The notes under the pieces: model-generated
What the model saw: the letters and a program-made list of their open reading frames with translations, nothing else
Databases searched by the model: none
Told to the model about the DNA's origin: nothing
Program-made: the position numbers and the translations under genes
Part shown: positions 1-11,896 of the stretch, one piece after another
Position numbering within the stretch: the first letter of the stretch is position 1
Layout of the letters: each line of letters opens with the position of its first letter
NCBI GenBank assembly: GCA_002749535.1
Contig: MZZL01000392.1
Coordinates: 377,229 to 441,228, forward strand
Direction of reading: 5' to 3'
DNA: 64,000 bases
From: Apophysomyces variabilis
Lineage: Eukaryota > Mucoromycota > Mucoromycetes > Mucorales > Mucoraceae

Positions 1-1582
1 TGAATTTTGTACGAAAGAGGAAATATTAAGGAACGCCCTGGAAATTGAAAGAGAGCCAAAGAGCCGGTAAGATCCGCCAGGTCGCAAATGTAGTTGTCCT
101 GGTAAGAATAGAGAGCACTTGAAAATACAATATTCAGAGCAACCAGTTGGGTAACGCTATTAGTACCATAACCATTGAACAGATTGTTCAAAGAATGAAT
201 CAAAACATAAATAATGTGTATCTTACAATAAATCTAAACCAACGAATATGGCGAACGGGATGAACCTTTAAACGGTGCTCCATACTTATCCTCCCAAAAT
301 ACCAACACACCATGTCATTGTTCTATTGAACACCGGTGAATTGCCATAGAAGTTTCGTTTAGTATAAAATTATGTATTGTATTTCAGTGTGGACCTCATA
401 ATGCACGAAGATCTACATCGGGATTGACTCTACCCTTGCATGAGCCTATCAACATCTCTCAACTCATAGTCTGCTGCTCTCGGCCATAGAACCATCGTCA
501 TTCTGTTTGAACAACTAGCAATACTTACGGTCGCATGGTTCAATATTTGTAAAGGTCAATGATTGTAAATGGAAGGTAGCATTCCTTGTTTATTTCCATA
601 TGTGAAAAAGAAGAGACTTGGAAAGCAATGGCGAATCTTAGAAGAGGTGACTTCGCCTTTCCCAGCAGCAACAAAAAGAAAGAATGTGCTTACCTATGCC
701 TGACAATGAAACCCGAATTCCTGGAATGACTCCGGTCGGAATAAGCAGAGTAAACCGTAGCAATTCTATTGGAGGCATTTTGTGCCATGGCTATATAGAG
801 GTAGACTCCACTGTCGCGCGAAAAGCTCTGCTGGTGGCTATTCCCACAAATACGTGGCTTTGCGGGGTAAAGCGCCGAGAAAAAACAAAAAAAAGAAACC
901 GACGTCAGTGCTGTTGCACACAGTTGATGAATGTTTGCTTGTGTTAATAAAAAAATCACTAAAAACATAAAATTAAAGTTGCACACAAGATAGTACATAT
1001 GGTATTATGTTCTCTAAAGAAATTTAACGGTTCTTTCACTTCACATATCCACTAAATGATTGACGTTGCTTGGAACAGGTACCGGCCGAGATGAATAAAT
1101 TTAACCGTCATATTGTAGCTTATCCATCTTGGGTAACATCGACCACATGGGATCTAAAAAACAAGGTTTTGCGATCCCATCTAGTATGAAAAAAATGCTT
1201 TCCCGCAGTCATATTGTACATTGTAAAGTAAGAAATAAGAAACACAATTTACTCCAATGATAAATCAAAGATTTATTAGCGCGAGCCATCTTTCAATCGC
1301 ACGCAATTAATCCATAGCAAGCGTAGACATGCGGTGCTAATAAATTGTGTGAATTGACGAAAAAAAAATAAAGAAGAAAAAATAAAAGAACAAAGAAAAC
1401 AGGATTAATGCTTGAAAGATAGCGCAAAAGAGTACAAGGCAATTACTGCGCTTCTACATGCTTTTCTCCGGCGCAAATCTTGTTTAATAAAGCGTAAAAA
1501 ATCATCTATTAGTCGATCTTTACCCAACGTAATGGTGATAAATACGTTTCGTTCACGGCTGGTATAGGGTGGTATCTGTCCT
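1..1582. other. Intergenic, no gene recognised
   Basis: About 1.6 kb at the left edge. Both strands hold only short open frames with frequent stops and no recognisable domain. The last part, next to the F-box stop codon, is presumably that gene's 3' region. I see no tRNA, repeat array or transposon signature. Confidence 0.5.
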
Positions 1583-3331
1583 TCAGTTATACAGCTTATG
1601 GTGCTCAATGCTAATTTCATCTGGATAGTGACAAATAATGGATATAACAGGTAGGGCACTGAACTCTTCTTGATTGCCTGCGTCATTGTAGGAGCCATGC
1701 AGCGGGGAGTCATGCTTAGACGTTTCTAGGTGCAGAAGACCATAGCGATTTGAGAATTCCTTGCTTGCGTACCAGTCGATTGAACCTGTATCGTCATACT
1801 TTTCGATCAATTCCCGATGGTCCATATTTCGGTTCCTAATACGTTCCTCTTCACTCATCTGCACAAGTTTATACAAGCAAATGCCACGCGCTTCGACCTT
1901 TAGATATCTGAGTCCGGGGTTTGGGCAATACATCACAGTAGACGAAGTCATGTCCTTCCCGTAGGTGCAATCGATAGAGAGAATACAAGGGCAATATTGT
2001 GACAAGTACGTCCACACTTGATTATCAGCATCCTGCACCGAGAAGTTGACCTTCTTCAGTTGGCGATGTGTGATTTGTATAGGGCGCTTGCTCACTTCGA
2101 TTTGTTTTGCTTCTAGACGCACATGCTCAAGACCGTTTAACTCATTTAGAATAAGATCTAATTCCATAGCCTCGGACACAGAGAAAAGCGAAAGGTCCGT
2201 TAAACATCTACAGGCCTTCAGTTGCTTCATAAGTTCTGACACAGGAATTCCATAGGCATTTGAGAATATAATCTTCGTAAGGCTTTGGTAAAAGCTATCG
2301 ATACTTTTTGACAAGAAATCAGACTCCCTAAAACCGAAGCGCAGTTCTTCTACTGGGGCCCTCATCATACGCAACGTTTGTAAGACCCAGAAACGGCATT
2401 CAAAGTGTTCACACGCAAAACGTTTGAGTCGCCGCCAGTTTACAGCAGTTAAGGCTTCTTTAGTACTGATGATGTTGGAACGGATTTCTCGAACGCAAAG
2501 CTCCAGATCTTCCAGATGGCTATACTTTCGCGCGAAATAAGGGTTCCACATGTGCCTGGATTCACTACCTAATCGCAGTCGGCGCACTGTATCACAAACG
2601 ATTATATCTCTCAGGATTTCTCCCGACGGCTCAATTTGCCTAAGTTCAAGCGACCGGAGATGTGTGAGATTGGTATGAAGTTTCTCCAAGTAGGAGTATG
2701 ATATCGTTAAGTGTCGACTGAAATTCTCATTCCGTATCGATAATTCTTCCAAGGCCCGAAGCTCCGAAAGTGTTTGAAGGTCTTGTTCCGTTTCTGGACA
2801 TAATGACAAGTTGACAAGCCGGTCTCCGTAAAAGACCGATTCGAGCTCTTGGGAACTATTGATTATGGTATCCAACCATATTCTTCTGCAGTTCATCCAT
2901 TTCTGCAAAAGTGGCAGCAGCTGTACATGACGGAGCCTGTCATTGAACTTGTCACCAATCAAAGAGTGAAACTGCGGCGCCACATGGATACTGCTGAACC
3001 GCCCATAATATGTTATTTTCAACTCGTATATAAGTTGGCCAAGCTGCTTGTCTGCCACTGTGGTAAAAATGGTTTCGAGCAGTAGTTCGAATTGGCGATT
3101 TGAGTTTAGTACGATAGATCTGTATAACAAGGGGGTCAATGCAATGTTCCAGGAACGGCAGACGATAAGAAGGACTAGTAATTTTCTCCTTGGCAATCGC
3201 TCAGCAACGTTCAATAAAATTTCAGCTGGCATCAAGTTAAAGGACACATTGAGTGATAGATTGTCTACATTCGCTGCCAAAGCTAATTGCTCGTCAGTTT
3301 TGACTGCAGTTGTCATGGTTTTTGCAACCAA
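1583..3331 (-). CDS. F-box / leucine-rich repeat protein (paralog 1)
   Basis: Single-exon frame of 582 codons. Residues about 33-75 form an F-box (MPAEILLNVAERLPRRKL followed by LLIVCRSW), the Skp1-binding motif of SCF ubiquitin ligases. The rest is built of leucine-rich segments such as LRSLELRQI and LEDLELCVREI, as in substrate-recognition arms of FBXL proteins. The nearest relatives here are two intact paralogs near 44.2 and 48.0 kb; all three end with a related block (PVISIICHYPDE in this copy). The paralog near 48 kb starts at MTTFSRDKQ, which aligns with MTTAVKTDEQ here, so the ATG at 3316 may be the true start rather than 3331. It lies about 0.9 kb downstream of the RhoGAP gene on the same strand, an arrangement duplicated at 43.3-46.0 kb. 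The substrate cannot be inferred. Confidence 0.85.
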   Translation of the reverse strand: MVAKTMTTAVKTDEQLALAANVDNLSLNVSFNLMPAEILLNVAERLPRRKLLVLLIVCRSWNIALTPLLYRSIVLNSNRQFELLLETIFTTVADKQLGQLIYELKITYYGRFSSIHVAPQFHSLIGDKFNDRLRHVQLLPLLQKWMNCRRIWLDTIINSSQELESVFYGDRLVNLSLCPETEQDLQTLSELRALEELSIRNENFSRHLTISYSYLEKLHTNLTHLRSLELRQIEPSGEILRDIIVCDTVRRLRLGSESRHMWNPYFARKYSHLEDLELCVREIRSNIISTKEALTAVNWRRLKRFACEHFECRFWVLQTLRMMRAPVEELRFGFRESDFLSKSIDSFYQSLTKIIFSNAYGIPVSELMKQLKACRCLTDLSLFSVSEAMELDLILNELNGLEHVRLEAKQIEVSKRPIQITHRQLKKVNFSVQDADNQVWTYLSQYCPCILSIDCTYGKDMTSSTVMYCPNPGLRYLKVEARGICLYKLVQMSEEERIRNRNMDHRELIEKYDDTGSIDWYASKEFSNRYGLLHLETSKHDSPLHGSYNDAGNQEEFSALPVISIICHYPDEISIEHHKLYN

Positions 3332-4210
3332 AATGAATGCTCAGAGTTACACGGCGTGTTGACTTAAGAACCCGGTGACCAACGTTTTATTTGGCTTTTT
3401 GCTTTCAAAGAGAACAAGCTTCCTGGACATAAGTGGCGAATAACACTTACACTAATGATCATTTAATGGAAGCTTAGTTTGGTCTATGACAAGAGATGAA
3501 TGGTAGAAAAAAATTTGTTTGGTATTTCTTGCTACGACATTGAAACATAAGTTGGGTGATGCTGTTACTTTTGTACCTGCTTTTTGAGCGTCAATGTTTC
3601 GTTTGTACTTTGGGAAAAGGGTGCTGAACTGTAAACGAAAACTATACAAAGCGAAAAAAAAGTTACAAGTCCGTTTCGGAAAGAGAACTTCCAACAGCTA
3701 GTTAAATAGACAGATACTGACAAACAGGACTTGCAATTATCCATCGACTGTTAGCTAGAGAGAAAAAGGATGTTAGCCAGTAGGCTTCTGTTGTCCTTCA
3801 TTGATACTCTTTCTTGGACACGACAGAGAAAGGGCACAATCATGGCATCAAATGTACAGTGAGAAACACTCTTCTGCAGCTTATCAATCCAACAAAGATT
3901 GCAAACGCTTGCGTTGATTCAGGCAAAGCCTCTATACAAATTATCCTACCAAATATGCTCTACTTGTGACAGGTGTGTTTGTAATAATCTTTAGCAAACC
4001 ATAGATATGGCTCATAGTCAGAATTCATACTTTCTAATACAGATCATGATAACAAACTGAGACTTGATCCGCATTAAAAAGAAACGAACAAAAAATATTT
4101 TCTTTATCAAAGTTGACTGGAGGATGAGGATATAGAAGTACAGACACACATAATACAGCAAACCAAAAGGAGCAAGAAGACTAAACCGGTCAAGCATAAC
4201 AAGAAAAAAA
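3332..4210. other. Spacer between F-box paralog 1 and RhoGAP gene, part of a duplicated segment
   Basis: Roughly 0.9 kb without a gene. It holds the RhoGAP 3' region and the F-box promoter. The reverse complement of about 3960-4210 aligns with 43700-43990, including the shared words CTCCTTTTGGTTTGCTG, TATGTGTGTCTGTA and AGAAAGTATG, so it belongs to the inverted segmental duplication. Confidence 0.6.
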
Positions 4211-7200
4211 CTAATTCTTGTCTTTATCATTGCCATTCCCAGTAGAAAGTCGTGGTGAAGGTGGGGTTGTATCTTGTAAAGCAGGATTGTCTTGGATCTC
4301 TGCTGAAGAAGGTGTGATGGTCTGTGGAATGGCAATGGTCGGTGTCTGAGGCGCCGACGGCTGCTGAGCGCGTGTTGTGCTGGCCAATGCTTGAGCTGCT
4401 TTTTGGCGAAGGGAATCTTGTCGTGGAGGAATAGGTCCCTTTGTTCGCAATGTCGATTTCCTGGATAACCGCCCATCGCTTGGTGCTGTGCATGGTGATG
4501 CTGCTGCAACTGATGTGCTAGGAGTGGGTTCCATTGTCTCCGACTGAGTCTTGTTGGATGATTCTGGAACCAAGGTCTTTTCGCTTGTACCAGGGGAACG
4601 ACGTGGATAGGCAGCGTCAGTGGTTGTAGGCGGCATGTATCCTGATGCCTGCACCATACCAGCAATGGGGAGGGTTTCATGGGACACAGACGATGATCGT
4701 TGGTTAGGTGTAATAATAGGACTATCCTCTTCGGCATAACGACTATCTGCTATGATTGGAGGCTGCATTGGCGAGGTTAACAATAATCCAGCACTAGCAT
4801 TCTGTCGCTGTGGTGAATAAACAACCGGAGAAGGCGCTCCAACCATGGCAGGCGCAGAAGACTGAGAAACATGGCCTTTTTGGGGAATCTGCGCCGCTGT
4901 AGCTTCGGCATTCTTAAACAAGGATTCATGGTGGAGAACAAGATCTTCAAATACTTTATCTGATTGCCACTCTCCTGGATTCTCCGCTTGGTTGAAATCA
5001 TGGAAGATTGCTGGAGTGAAAATAACCGAAAGGTTCTGAAGGTGCATTTTGTTAACTTGGCTAGCAGCAGCCACTCTGAAAATAAAAATAATTAACACCT
5101 CCCATTACTCCTCCTTCCGGGTTATCTTACTTCGCTAAATGATTGATCACTGCAGACAATGTGTCACGGTGAGGTTTCGACAGGGCAGCAAGCTTGCGTT
5201 GAAGAAGCATGCGGGGTCTTTGTTTTTCATCCATATCTGTGATACTTATGCATGAGATACAATATATGATGTGGACGTAGTCTTTAACTTACGTGAATAT
5301 TCCAGTCTGTTTTGCATGGTCATATTAAATAGAGGTTGGGCCATCTCCCTTAGATAAATCTTTAAGACAGAGGCAATTGTGAAAACGTCGTATTTGGAAT
5401 CAATAACCAGTGATTCTTCATTATGTTCAAACGCATGCTTCAGCATCTCAACATTACTTTGACGCCCAGATATTCTGTAGATGCCTTCTTTCTGAAGACC
5501 ACCCATCCTCTCCACAGCTTCAATGCACTTGGTTACCACCAATGGTACGGTTCGGCCGTGCTCCTTAGCATAAGCTTCGAGGGATGATCCAAAAAGGATC
5601 TCTACATAGATCATGGTCGGTTTAGCTTGTTATCGCGAATAATTGATGTTGATTTTACCTTTGCACATGCCATAGTAGAAATTCTCGTAGTAAATTGGTG
5701 TTGGTGCAACAAACCGTCTCTTTTGGAAGTCTGTCATGAAAAGACGTAAATCTGAGGCGCTGTCGATGGCAATTGCTTCTCGAAGTGAATTGTCAGCAAG
5801 CTATGTCAGGGATAAACAGGAGGATCAAAGACGAAAACAGGCCAAAAAAGGAAAAGAAAACTACCATCAATTCTTTGGATATGGTTGCTCTCTCAGTGTT
5901 CAGAATAGATTGCAGAACAGCTTTAGTAGCCTCTGTCTTATCAGATAGTACCGTTTCAATTTGCTTCATAGCACCATTGGCTGAATCGATTTGGAATTTT
6001 CTTAGACGTTCAAGGATTCGGATGCCGTCTCTATATTCGAGGTCTAACCATGAAACGTTTAGTGAGAGAAAATAAAGACATAAACTATACTCGAAATGTA
6101 TCATACCAGCATCACTAATGTCCTTTTTCAGCTTGGCAAATTTCAGATTTTGCTTTGAGGCATCGACAGGTATCGAATTGGCTGATGCTGCTGCTGCTGC
6201 GTTGACAATCTGCGTTCGTACCTTGGCCATAAAACCTTCCATTCCCATTCCTTTTTTATGAGTAGCTTCAGTTGGATTATTATTTAGGGATGAAATGGAG
6301 CTTGCGTCGGTATCGCGTCCACTCTCATTCGATAGTCGAGGTCGGGGTTCATCCGAGGACATACGTGATGAAACGTGTAGATGGTCTGCATCTTTGAATT
6401 CCGACTCATGACTATGACCAGAAGCCATTTGAGCAGCTAGTTGTTGTTGTTGTTGCTGTTGAGCCAGGATCTGTGCATTCTGTAGCTCGTTGCATTTGTG
6501 AGAGTACGCCTTTTGTAACTATTGCATGAAACAAACAAAAATAGTATATTAGAGCCGGTAAATAGGAACATTGATTTTTTTTTGAAATATACTTTGACGA
6601 TATCGCGTGTTCTAAATGATGTATAGTCCGTATTTACTTCGTCCAGAACCGATTTCACTCGCTTCCTCCGCTGTTCTTGTAGATCCTGCAAAAGACGTGT
6701 TATTATTCAGCTTATTTGGAGATATCTACTTTCTTTTACGCCCGCCAAAGTTTCGACTTCTTTTCTCAGGGACTTTATCAGGTCGACTCGAACGGATATA
6801 ATTTTGTTGATAGAAGCCTCATATTGAAAAGTGGCTTTATAGAACGAAGTTTCGACACCATTGAAATAATGCGTCGGATCGATTTCATGCCCTGGCGATT
6901 GTTTGGTAATTTTCTGGAGGGACATAATGTAGGTTTCTTCGGCTGCTATTCTGTGGTAAAAGCGTATTTAAGATGGATTCTGAGCAAGTTCAGAGCACAT
7001 ACCGCGCCTTTAGCAGGTTAATAAATCGATCCAGGTCCGAGATACTCCATTTTAGCACACGCTTGACATAGTCAAAGTGAGCTTCAATGCTGGCGACCTA
7101 TTTTCGATTAGGAACTTTTGTTTTTCGTTAGGAGCAGCATGTGTTGGATTACTTCTTCGTCTTGTAATTGGGACAGGCTCCTGCCTCTATTTCGATGCAT
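4211..7200 (-). CDS. F-BAR and RhoGAP domain protein (Rgd1-like)
   Basis: Ten exons: 7153-7200, 7003-7097, 6740-6950, 6593-6685, 6107-6518, 5865-6043, 5659-5800, 5293-5601, 5131-5236 and 4211-5075. They sum to 2460 nt (819 residues). The N-terminal third is an F-BAR/FCH coiled-coil membrane-curving module (IEAHFDYVKRVLKW, ETYIMSLQKITKQSPG). After a Q-rich and Ser-rich linker, a RhoGAP domain spans about residues 395-590, with the arginine finger in GIYRISG near residue 437 and the end block LQNLSVIFTPAIF. The tail of about 250 residues is Pro/Ser/Thr-rich and probably disordered. The family stimulates GTP hydrolysis by Rho/Cdc42 GTPases at the cell cortex and affects polarity and wall signalling. 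The start at 7200 is chosen because its 48-nt exon joins in frame; an upstream start is not excluded. A partial, broken copy of the tail lies at 43345-43696. Confidence 0.9.
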
Positions 7201-8619
7201 GATCAGATGATGTTTGCCTACTGCAATATTTCAACAGTAAGATAGAAAGGGAAGAGAGACTTGAAACAAAGATGGAGCGAGCCACGATTGGAGAAAAGAG
7301 AGAGTCAGGGGAAAGGAAGGAAAAAATAGCGTACGAGAGAACAAAAGACCGACATATCCGAAAAGATGCCAGAAACGAAAAATTGCCCTGTGGTTCCAAT
7401 ATAGTGCATATACACCACATAAATAACCATATATCGTCCGACTCATTAAAGTCAAAATGAACACTACTTATATCACCTCTTCTTTTTTTTTATGTATTTT
7501 CTTTTCTTTGCTCATCGTATGCTTCGTTTCTTCGCTATGTTCTTCCTATTCATAGTTTGTACTTGCTATCCTGCTTACTGTCACTCACTCTTCCCTTTCA
7601 TTGACATGAGACGAAAATAGCCTGCTGCAAGCCACGCGCTGGCTTATAAACCTTAGTGACCCTGAAAGCGATAAAATAAGAAAACTTAATGACAAATGTT
7701 TTATACTGTAACATGCGGCTAACTGCAAGGTTTCAGGAACAGATGATGTGATGTTGGAGTAGAGTCCACTTAATAAGCCTATAGCGCGTAGAAAGACATC
7801 AGATTTTTGTGCTAACCTCAGTCAAACCTCAGTCAAACCAGGCTTTGTGTCATTGGCTGGAGACAAATGATCGATCAGACCTTTAGGGCGAGTAAAGTGG
7901 CGGAGTACTAAAGATGATGGTACGCTGCAACAATGACTGTAATATTAACTTAGTATAAGTTAGTATTTAAACACGTCATATCATTGTATTTCAACGACCT
8001 TTCAATCGGCATATAACAGAATGCAGTAAAAGCAAGAAAAGTGCGGAAAAAGCCAGATCCACATACGGTCCACGCGGACGGAACGTACTGTTTGCTTTGT
8101 AGTGTGATTCTCTCTGATACGCGTTACGAACTTTGCCATAAGGATCCTTTTGTGGCTCTTAAGGTTGACTAGCTTTTCGACTCGATGCATTTGTTTTCAT
8201 TGGTCAGAAGACCCTGATTGGGTCGGTCTGTCAAGAAGAACTTTTTTCATTTCCAGAGGCGGGGCAATCGAATACGTGACTTGGCTCAAATTTTTTGTGC
8301 TTTAAATGCTCGAAAAAGGTTTTTGTTTTTTGCTTCTCCCTCTGAGCTTAGCTCTTTGCTTTGTTTCTCTTTTGTGTTGGCGATCAGAAGAAAAAGGACA
8401 TAAAAAAAGAAAGAAACTTACATTGGAGCGCCTCATACAAGTCCATGCAACAGCAGACCCTATAACTAAACCAATACACAAACACACTAAAAAAAAGAAC
8501 CCATTTATTCACACGCAAGCACACATACAGCTTCTCATACCCGCGACTCTACACATATATCTCGGTTCTCTGTCACTTTCTGTCTTTCTTTCTCATAGTC
8601 TCACGATCAAACAGTATAA
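7201..8619. other. Divergent promoter region between RhoGAP and NET-domain genes
   Basis: About 1.4 kb without a supported gene. It separates two divergently transcribed genes and must hold both promoters. I see T- and A-rich tracts and a short direct repeat (CCTCAGTCAAA twice, about 7817-7839), but no clear TATA box. Confidence 0.5.
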
Positions 8620-10484
8620 ATGACTGGGTATGATTCGTGATTCCTCGCGTGACAAGACCAAACAAACTGATTCCTTCCTCTTATTTTGTAAAGGCTGACT
8701 ATTGTACACCAACTCGTGTCCAATGACACGGACGATTCCTTTCCAAAGCTCAAACCACATGCTGCCAATGAACCAGTAGTAACAGACGAGCAACTGAATG
8801 AATTATTGGCAAGTACTTCACGCGCTTGGCCTGAGGCAACGGTTGAAGATCTTACTGGTGAAGTTCAGGATTTGATGATGAGGTAAAATTTTCTTTTTGC
8901 TTTTTTCTCTCCAATCCCAGATCAGTCACACAGAGAAAAAAAGTACTTATCGAACCATTTCCCACAGGCAATGGCTTCAACCTTACTCGGATAGCAATCC
9001 TACTTGTCTCGAAGGATTCGACCCTCAGCTCTACGCTCAATCCATCCAAGATCTATTTGGACAAGACGAATTCAATTTTGACAACGATGCCACCGCATCT
9101 CCATTTTATGATGAATTGACTTTTCGTAAGTTTCTCGGGATCCCTTCTCTCTCGACATATTGGCTAAAACAATTGACTTTCTTTAGCTGCAGACGACGCG
9201 TCGCTCACAATTAGCCCTTCGACGTCTTCATCCTCATCCTCCTCATCGCCTGCTCAAAGCCCTCTTGTTCATCCCACAGTTTTAGATGCATTGGAGGATA
9301 TCACATGCCAAGAATTGGACGAACTTGTACCTGAAGAACAAGTAAACGCAGTCATCACCGAGACGGATACTACGTCCCTGGATGCCATCAGTTTGAAGCG
9401 AAGGAGGAGCTCTAGTAGCTCTGAATCTGAAAGCTGTGATGATGACGATTCCTCTGACGATTCTGATTCTGACGACGATGGCGATCTTATCCCGACCACC
9501 GTAGCTACCCTCACTGGCCGTCGTCGTGCCAGCTATTCGTCATCAGATGATTCAGATTTGGAATTGGATTCACCAATGACTCGTGTTATTTCTTCTCCAG
9601 AAAACTCGTACAAGTACATGCAGAAGCGACAGATCGAAGAAACTCTTCTTGACAAGATCACGAACCATCTGAACGCCGAGAAGTTACCTGGTATTCTCTC
9701 GATCCTCTCTTCCGAGAATGCAGGTCATCAGAACGACGAGGTTGAGATTGATTTGTCCCGTCTGGCACGAGAACAATTGGTGCGCGTATTGGCCTATGTT
9801 GAAGCATGTATTTTGGAGCAAGAGGGTGGCCCAGCAGTCAATGTGGCGGATTATATCCTGAAGGCACAAACGACAAAACGAAAAGGTCCTCGAACCCGAC
9901 CCGCTCTGGAGCGGTTTTCGGAAGATGAAGAAGACTATAATGAACCAGTACGCCGCCAGAGAAAGCCGAGGAAACCAAGGCAAAAGAAACGATGTGAAAA
10001 TGAAGTGGAAGGAAATGTGTTTGAGACACTTGACCCTTCTGGTTTGTCCACTGGTCCCATTTCTATGTCCGCTCTCTCAAAACGACAGTCTGAAGCCAAG
10101 AAGAAACGCTCCCGAGGTGGCCGAAAGCCTGCGAACAAGCGAAAAGGTCAAAACGCTCAACCGGACGATGAGGTCATTGTTCCCTCCGCGGTTGCTATGA
10201 TTCATGATCAAGACAGTATTGCCGTATCTAGGCCAAAACGACGGGCGGCACTTCATAAACGACGTCTATTGGAAGAAATGCTCCAACCATCGGATAACGA
10301 GGAGGACGAAGATGATGATGTATTGGTCGTGTTCAGCGACGAGCAAATGGATATGGCCGTCACAACGAATCAAACCATTGTGCATCAACCGGATACACCT
10401 GTGTCTGTGATCGCACCCGTGGTACCATTATCAAAGTGTGAAGAGGAGGAAGACAATGATGAAGAGATCGACATCATGCTGTAA
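8620..10484 (+). CDS. NET/ET-like domain acidic nuclear protein (FAM199X-like)
   Basis: Four exons: 8620-8627, 8694-8882, 8968-9125 and 9187-10484. They sum to 1653 nt (550 residues); the first exon codes only the start and two partial codons. Residues about 258-335 resemble the extraterminal (NET) fold of BET proteins: a helix (YMQKRQIEETLLDKI), the core KLPGILSILSSEN, the acidic strand EVEIDLSRL and LVRVLAYVEACI. Before it lie Ser/Asp/Glu-rich runs; after it come several basic stretches typical of nuclear localisation (RRQRKPRKPRQKK, KKKRSRGGRKPANKRK). The extreme C-terminus EEIDIML resembles the end of animal FAM199X proteins. There is no bromodomain. NET domains bind short basic/hydrophobic peptides of chromatin regulators, so a chromatin or transcription role is inferred. 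The family call is by eye. Confidence 0.65.
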
Positions 10485-10972
10485 AGCGGAAAGAAAGAAA
10501 ACAGTCTTCGTATTTCCGTGCATGGTCATTCATGCTCTATACTTTTTCCCTCTCATTTTTCTTTTTTTCTCATTCTCTTCCTTCCCTTTCTTTTTTTTTT
10601 TGTTCAAACCATATCCATTAGCTCAACCGCACATTATCCTACTATAACATTGTAATTTTGTAGATCACGTTTCTTTCCCTCAAAAAAAAGTACTCATGCG
10701 CATACCTTTTTGTACAGAATAAAATGACCTTTTTCTTAACTTAACCCTTATTTCCATCTTTTGCAAACAACTATTGCATACAGTGGCCAGCGAGATCATA
10801 ACCACATACAGATTTCTTTCGCTCAAGCCGACCTTGTCCCTGAATTAATATTGTGTAAGACGAACCAAACAAGAGTTCAGAAAAACTATATATAAGAAAA
10901 GGAAAGGTAGCGTCAACGTTCAATGGTTTTTTATTTGGTTCGGCGCAAGAATTAAAGAAGCTGAGAGGATAT
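10485..10972. other. 3' spacer between convergent genes
   Basis: About 490 nt between the stop of the NET protein gene (+) and the stop of the eL13 gene (-). It is T-rich and holds the two 3' UTRs, with AATAAA-like polyadenylation words (for example AATAAAATG near 10719). No gene is seen. Confidence 0.5.
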
Positions 10973-11896
10973 TTATTTCTTCTGCAAAAAGTGGAAAACA
11001 AAAAAGACAACATGTTAGTCGTTTGCCGTTCTTCTTACGATATGTAGCAATAGTATTTACCTTGTTGGCCTCTTCCTCAGCCTTGTCACGGGCACGCTTC
11101 TCACGAGCACCGAGGGTGCGAGCAGCAGAGCGAGCGTAACGGAGCTTCATGTAGGCGTTAACCTTCTTCTCCTCGGCAGTGATGGCACGAGCCTCAACGG
11201 CAGGAGCGGGCTGTTCAATGGGCAAGATGTCGCCACGGAGCTGAACAGCGGAAGCAACCTCAGCAGCCTGCAAAAACAAGAAAAAAAGTTTTTTGGTCAA
11301 TTCATGTTGCCTTTTTCTCCCTAAAACTTCTCCCGATGTTTTTTTTTCTTACCTCAGAGTCACCCTTCTTGGGAGCAGCAGACTTGCGGGGGAAGACGAT
11401 CAACTTAGCCTTGTAAGCCTTCAAACGTTGAACGTTCAATTCAAGGGACTCCTGGGACTTGTTGCGACGACGATGGTCAACAGCAATACCAATGGAGCGA
11501 GCTTCCTTGCGAGCAATACCAGCTTCCTATATAAAATTACAAAATTGGTATCAAAAACGCCAGGGAATCATAAAAGCAAAAAGGACAGCCCTCTTTCACA
11601 GAGGCCATATTTCCCCCTTGCCTTTAACTTTCTTTTCCCGAAATTTTTACCTTAAGTTCGTCAAAGGTGAAGCCACGGCCAGCTCTCAACTTCATGTTGT
11701 AACGTTGAGTGGGACAACGGACAACGGGACGGAGAAGGCCATCCACGGGTCTGGGAGCAACGCGGGAAGCCTTTTGGATGCGCGCAATTCTTCTAGACTT
11801 CTTGCGACCGGCCTGATCGAACCAGGTCTTCACGCGACGCTGCCATTGCTTGCGGAAGTGCTGGTTGGGCAACTGGTTGTTGTGCTTCAAAACCAT
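10973..11896 (-). CDS. RPL13: 60S ribosomal protein eL13
   Basis: Four exons: 11651-11896, 11353-11526, 11061-11267 and 10973-10981 (636 nt, 211 residues). The N-terminus carries the family hallmark [20 protein letters not shown], followed by [15 protein letters not shown] and [15 protein letters not shown]. Exon 2 encodes the [13 protein letters not shown] block. The C-terminus is the basic/acidic helix [15 protein letters not shown] with two final lysines. Length and order match fungal eL13, a structural protein of the large cytosolic ribosomal subunit. The last exon is only 9 nt (Lys, Lys, stop), joined through a clean TTTTTGCAG acceptor. It is convergent with the NET protein gene. The start is fixed by the first ATG at the usual N-terminal position. 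Confidence 0.96.
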
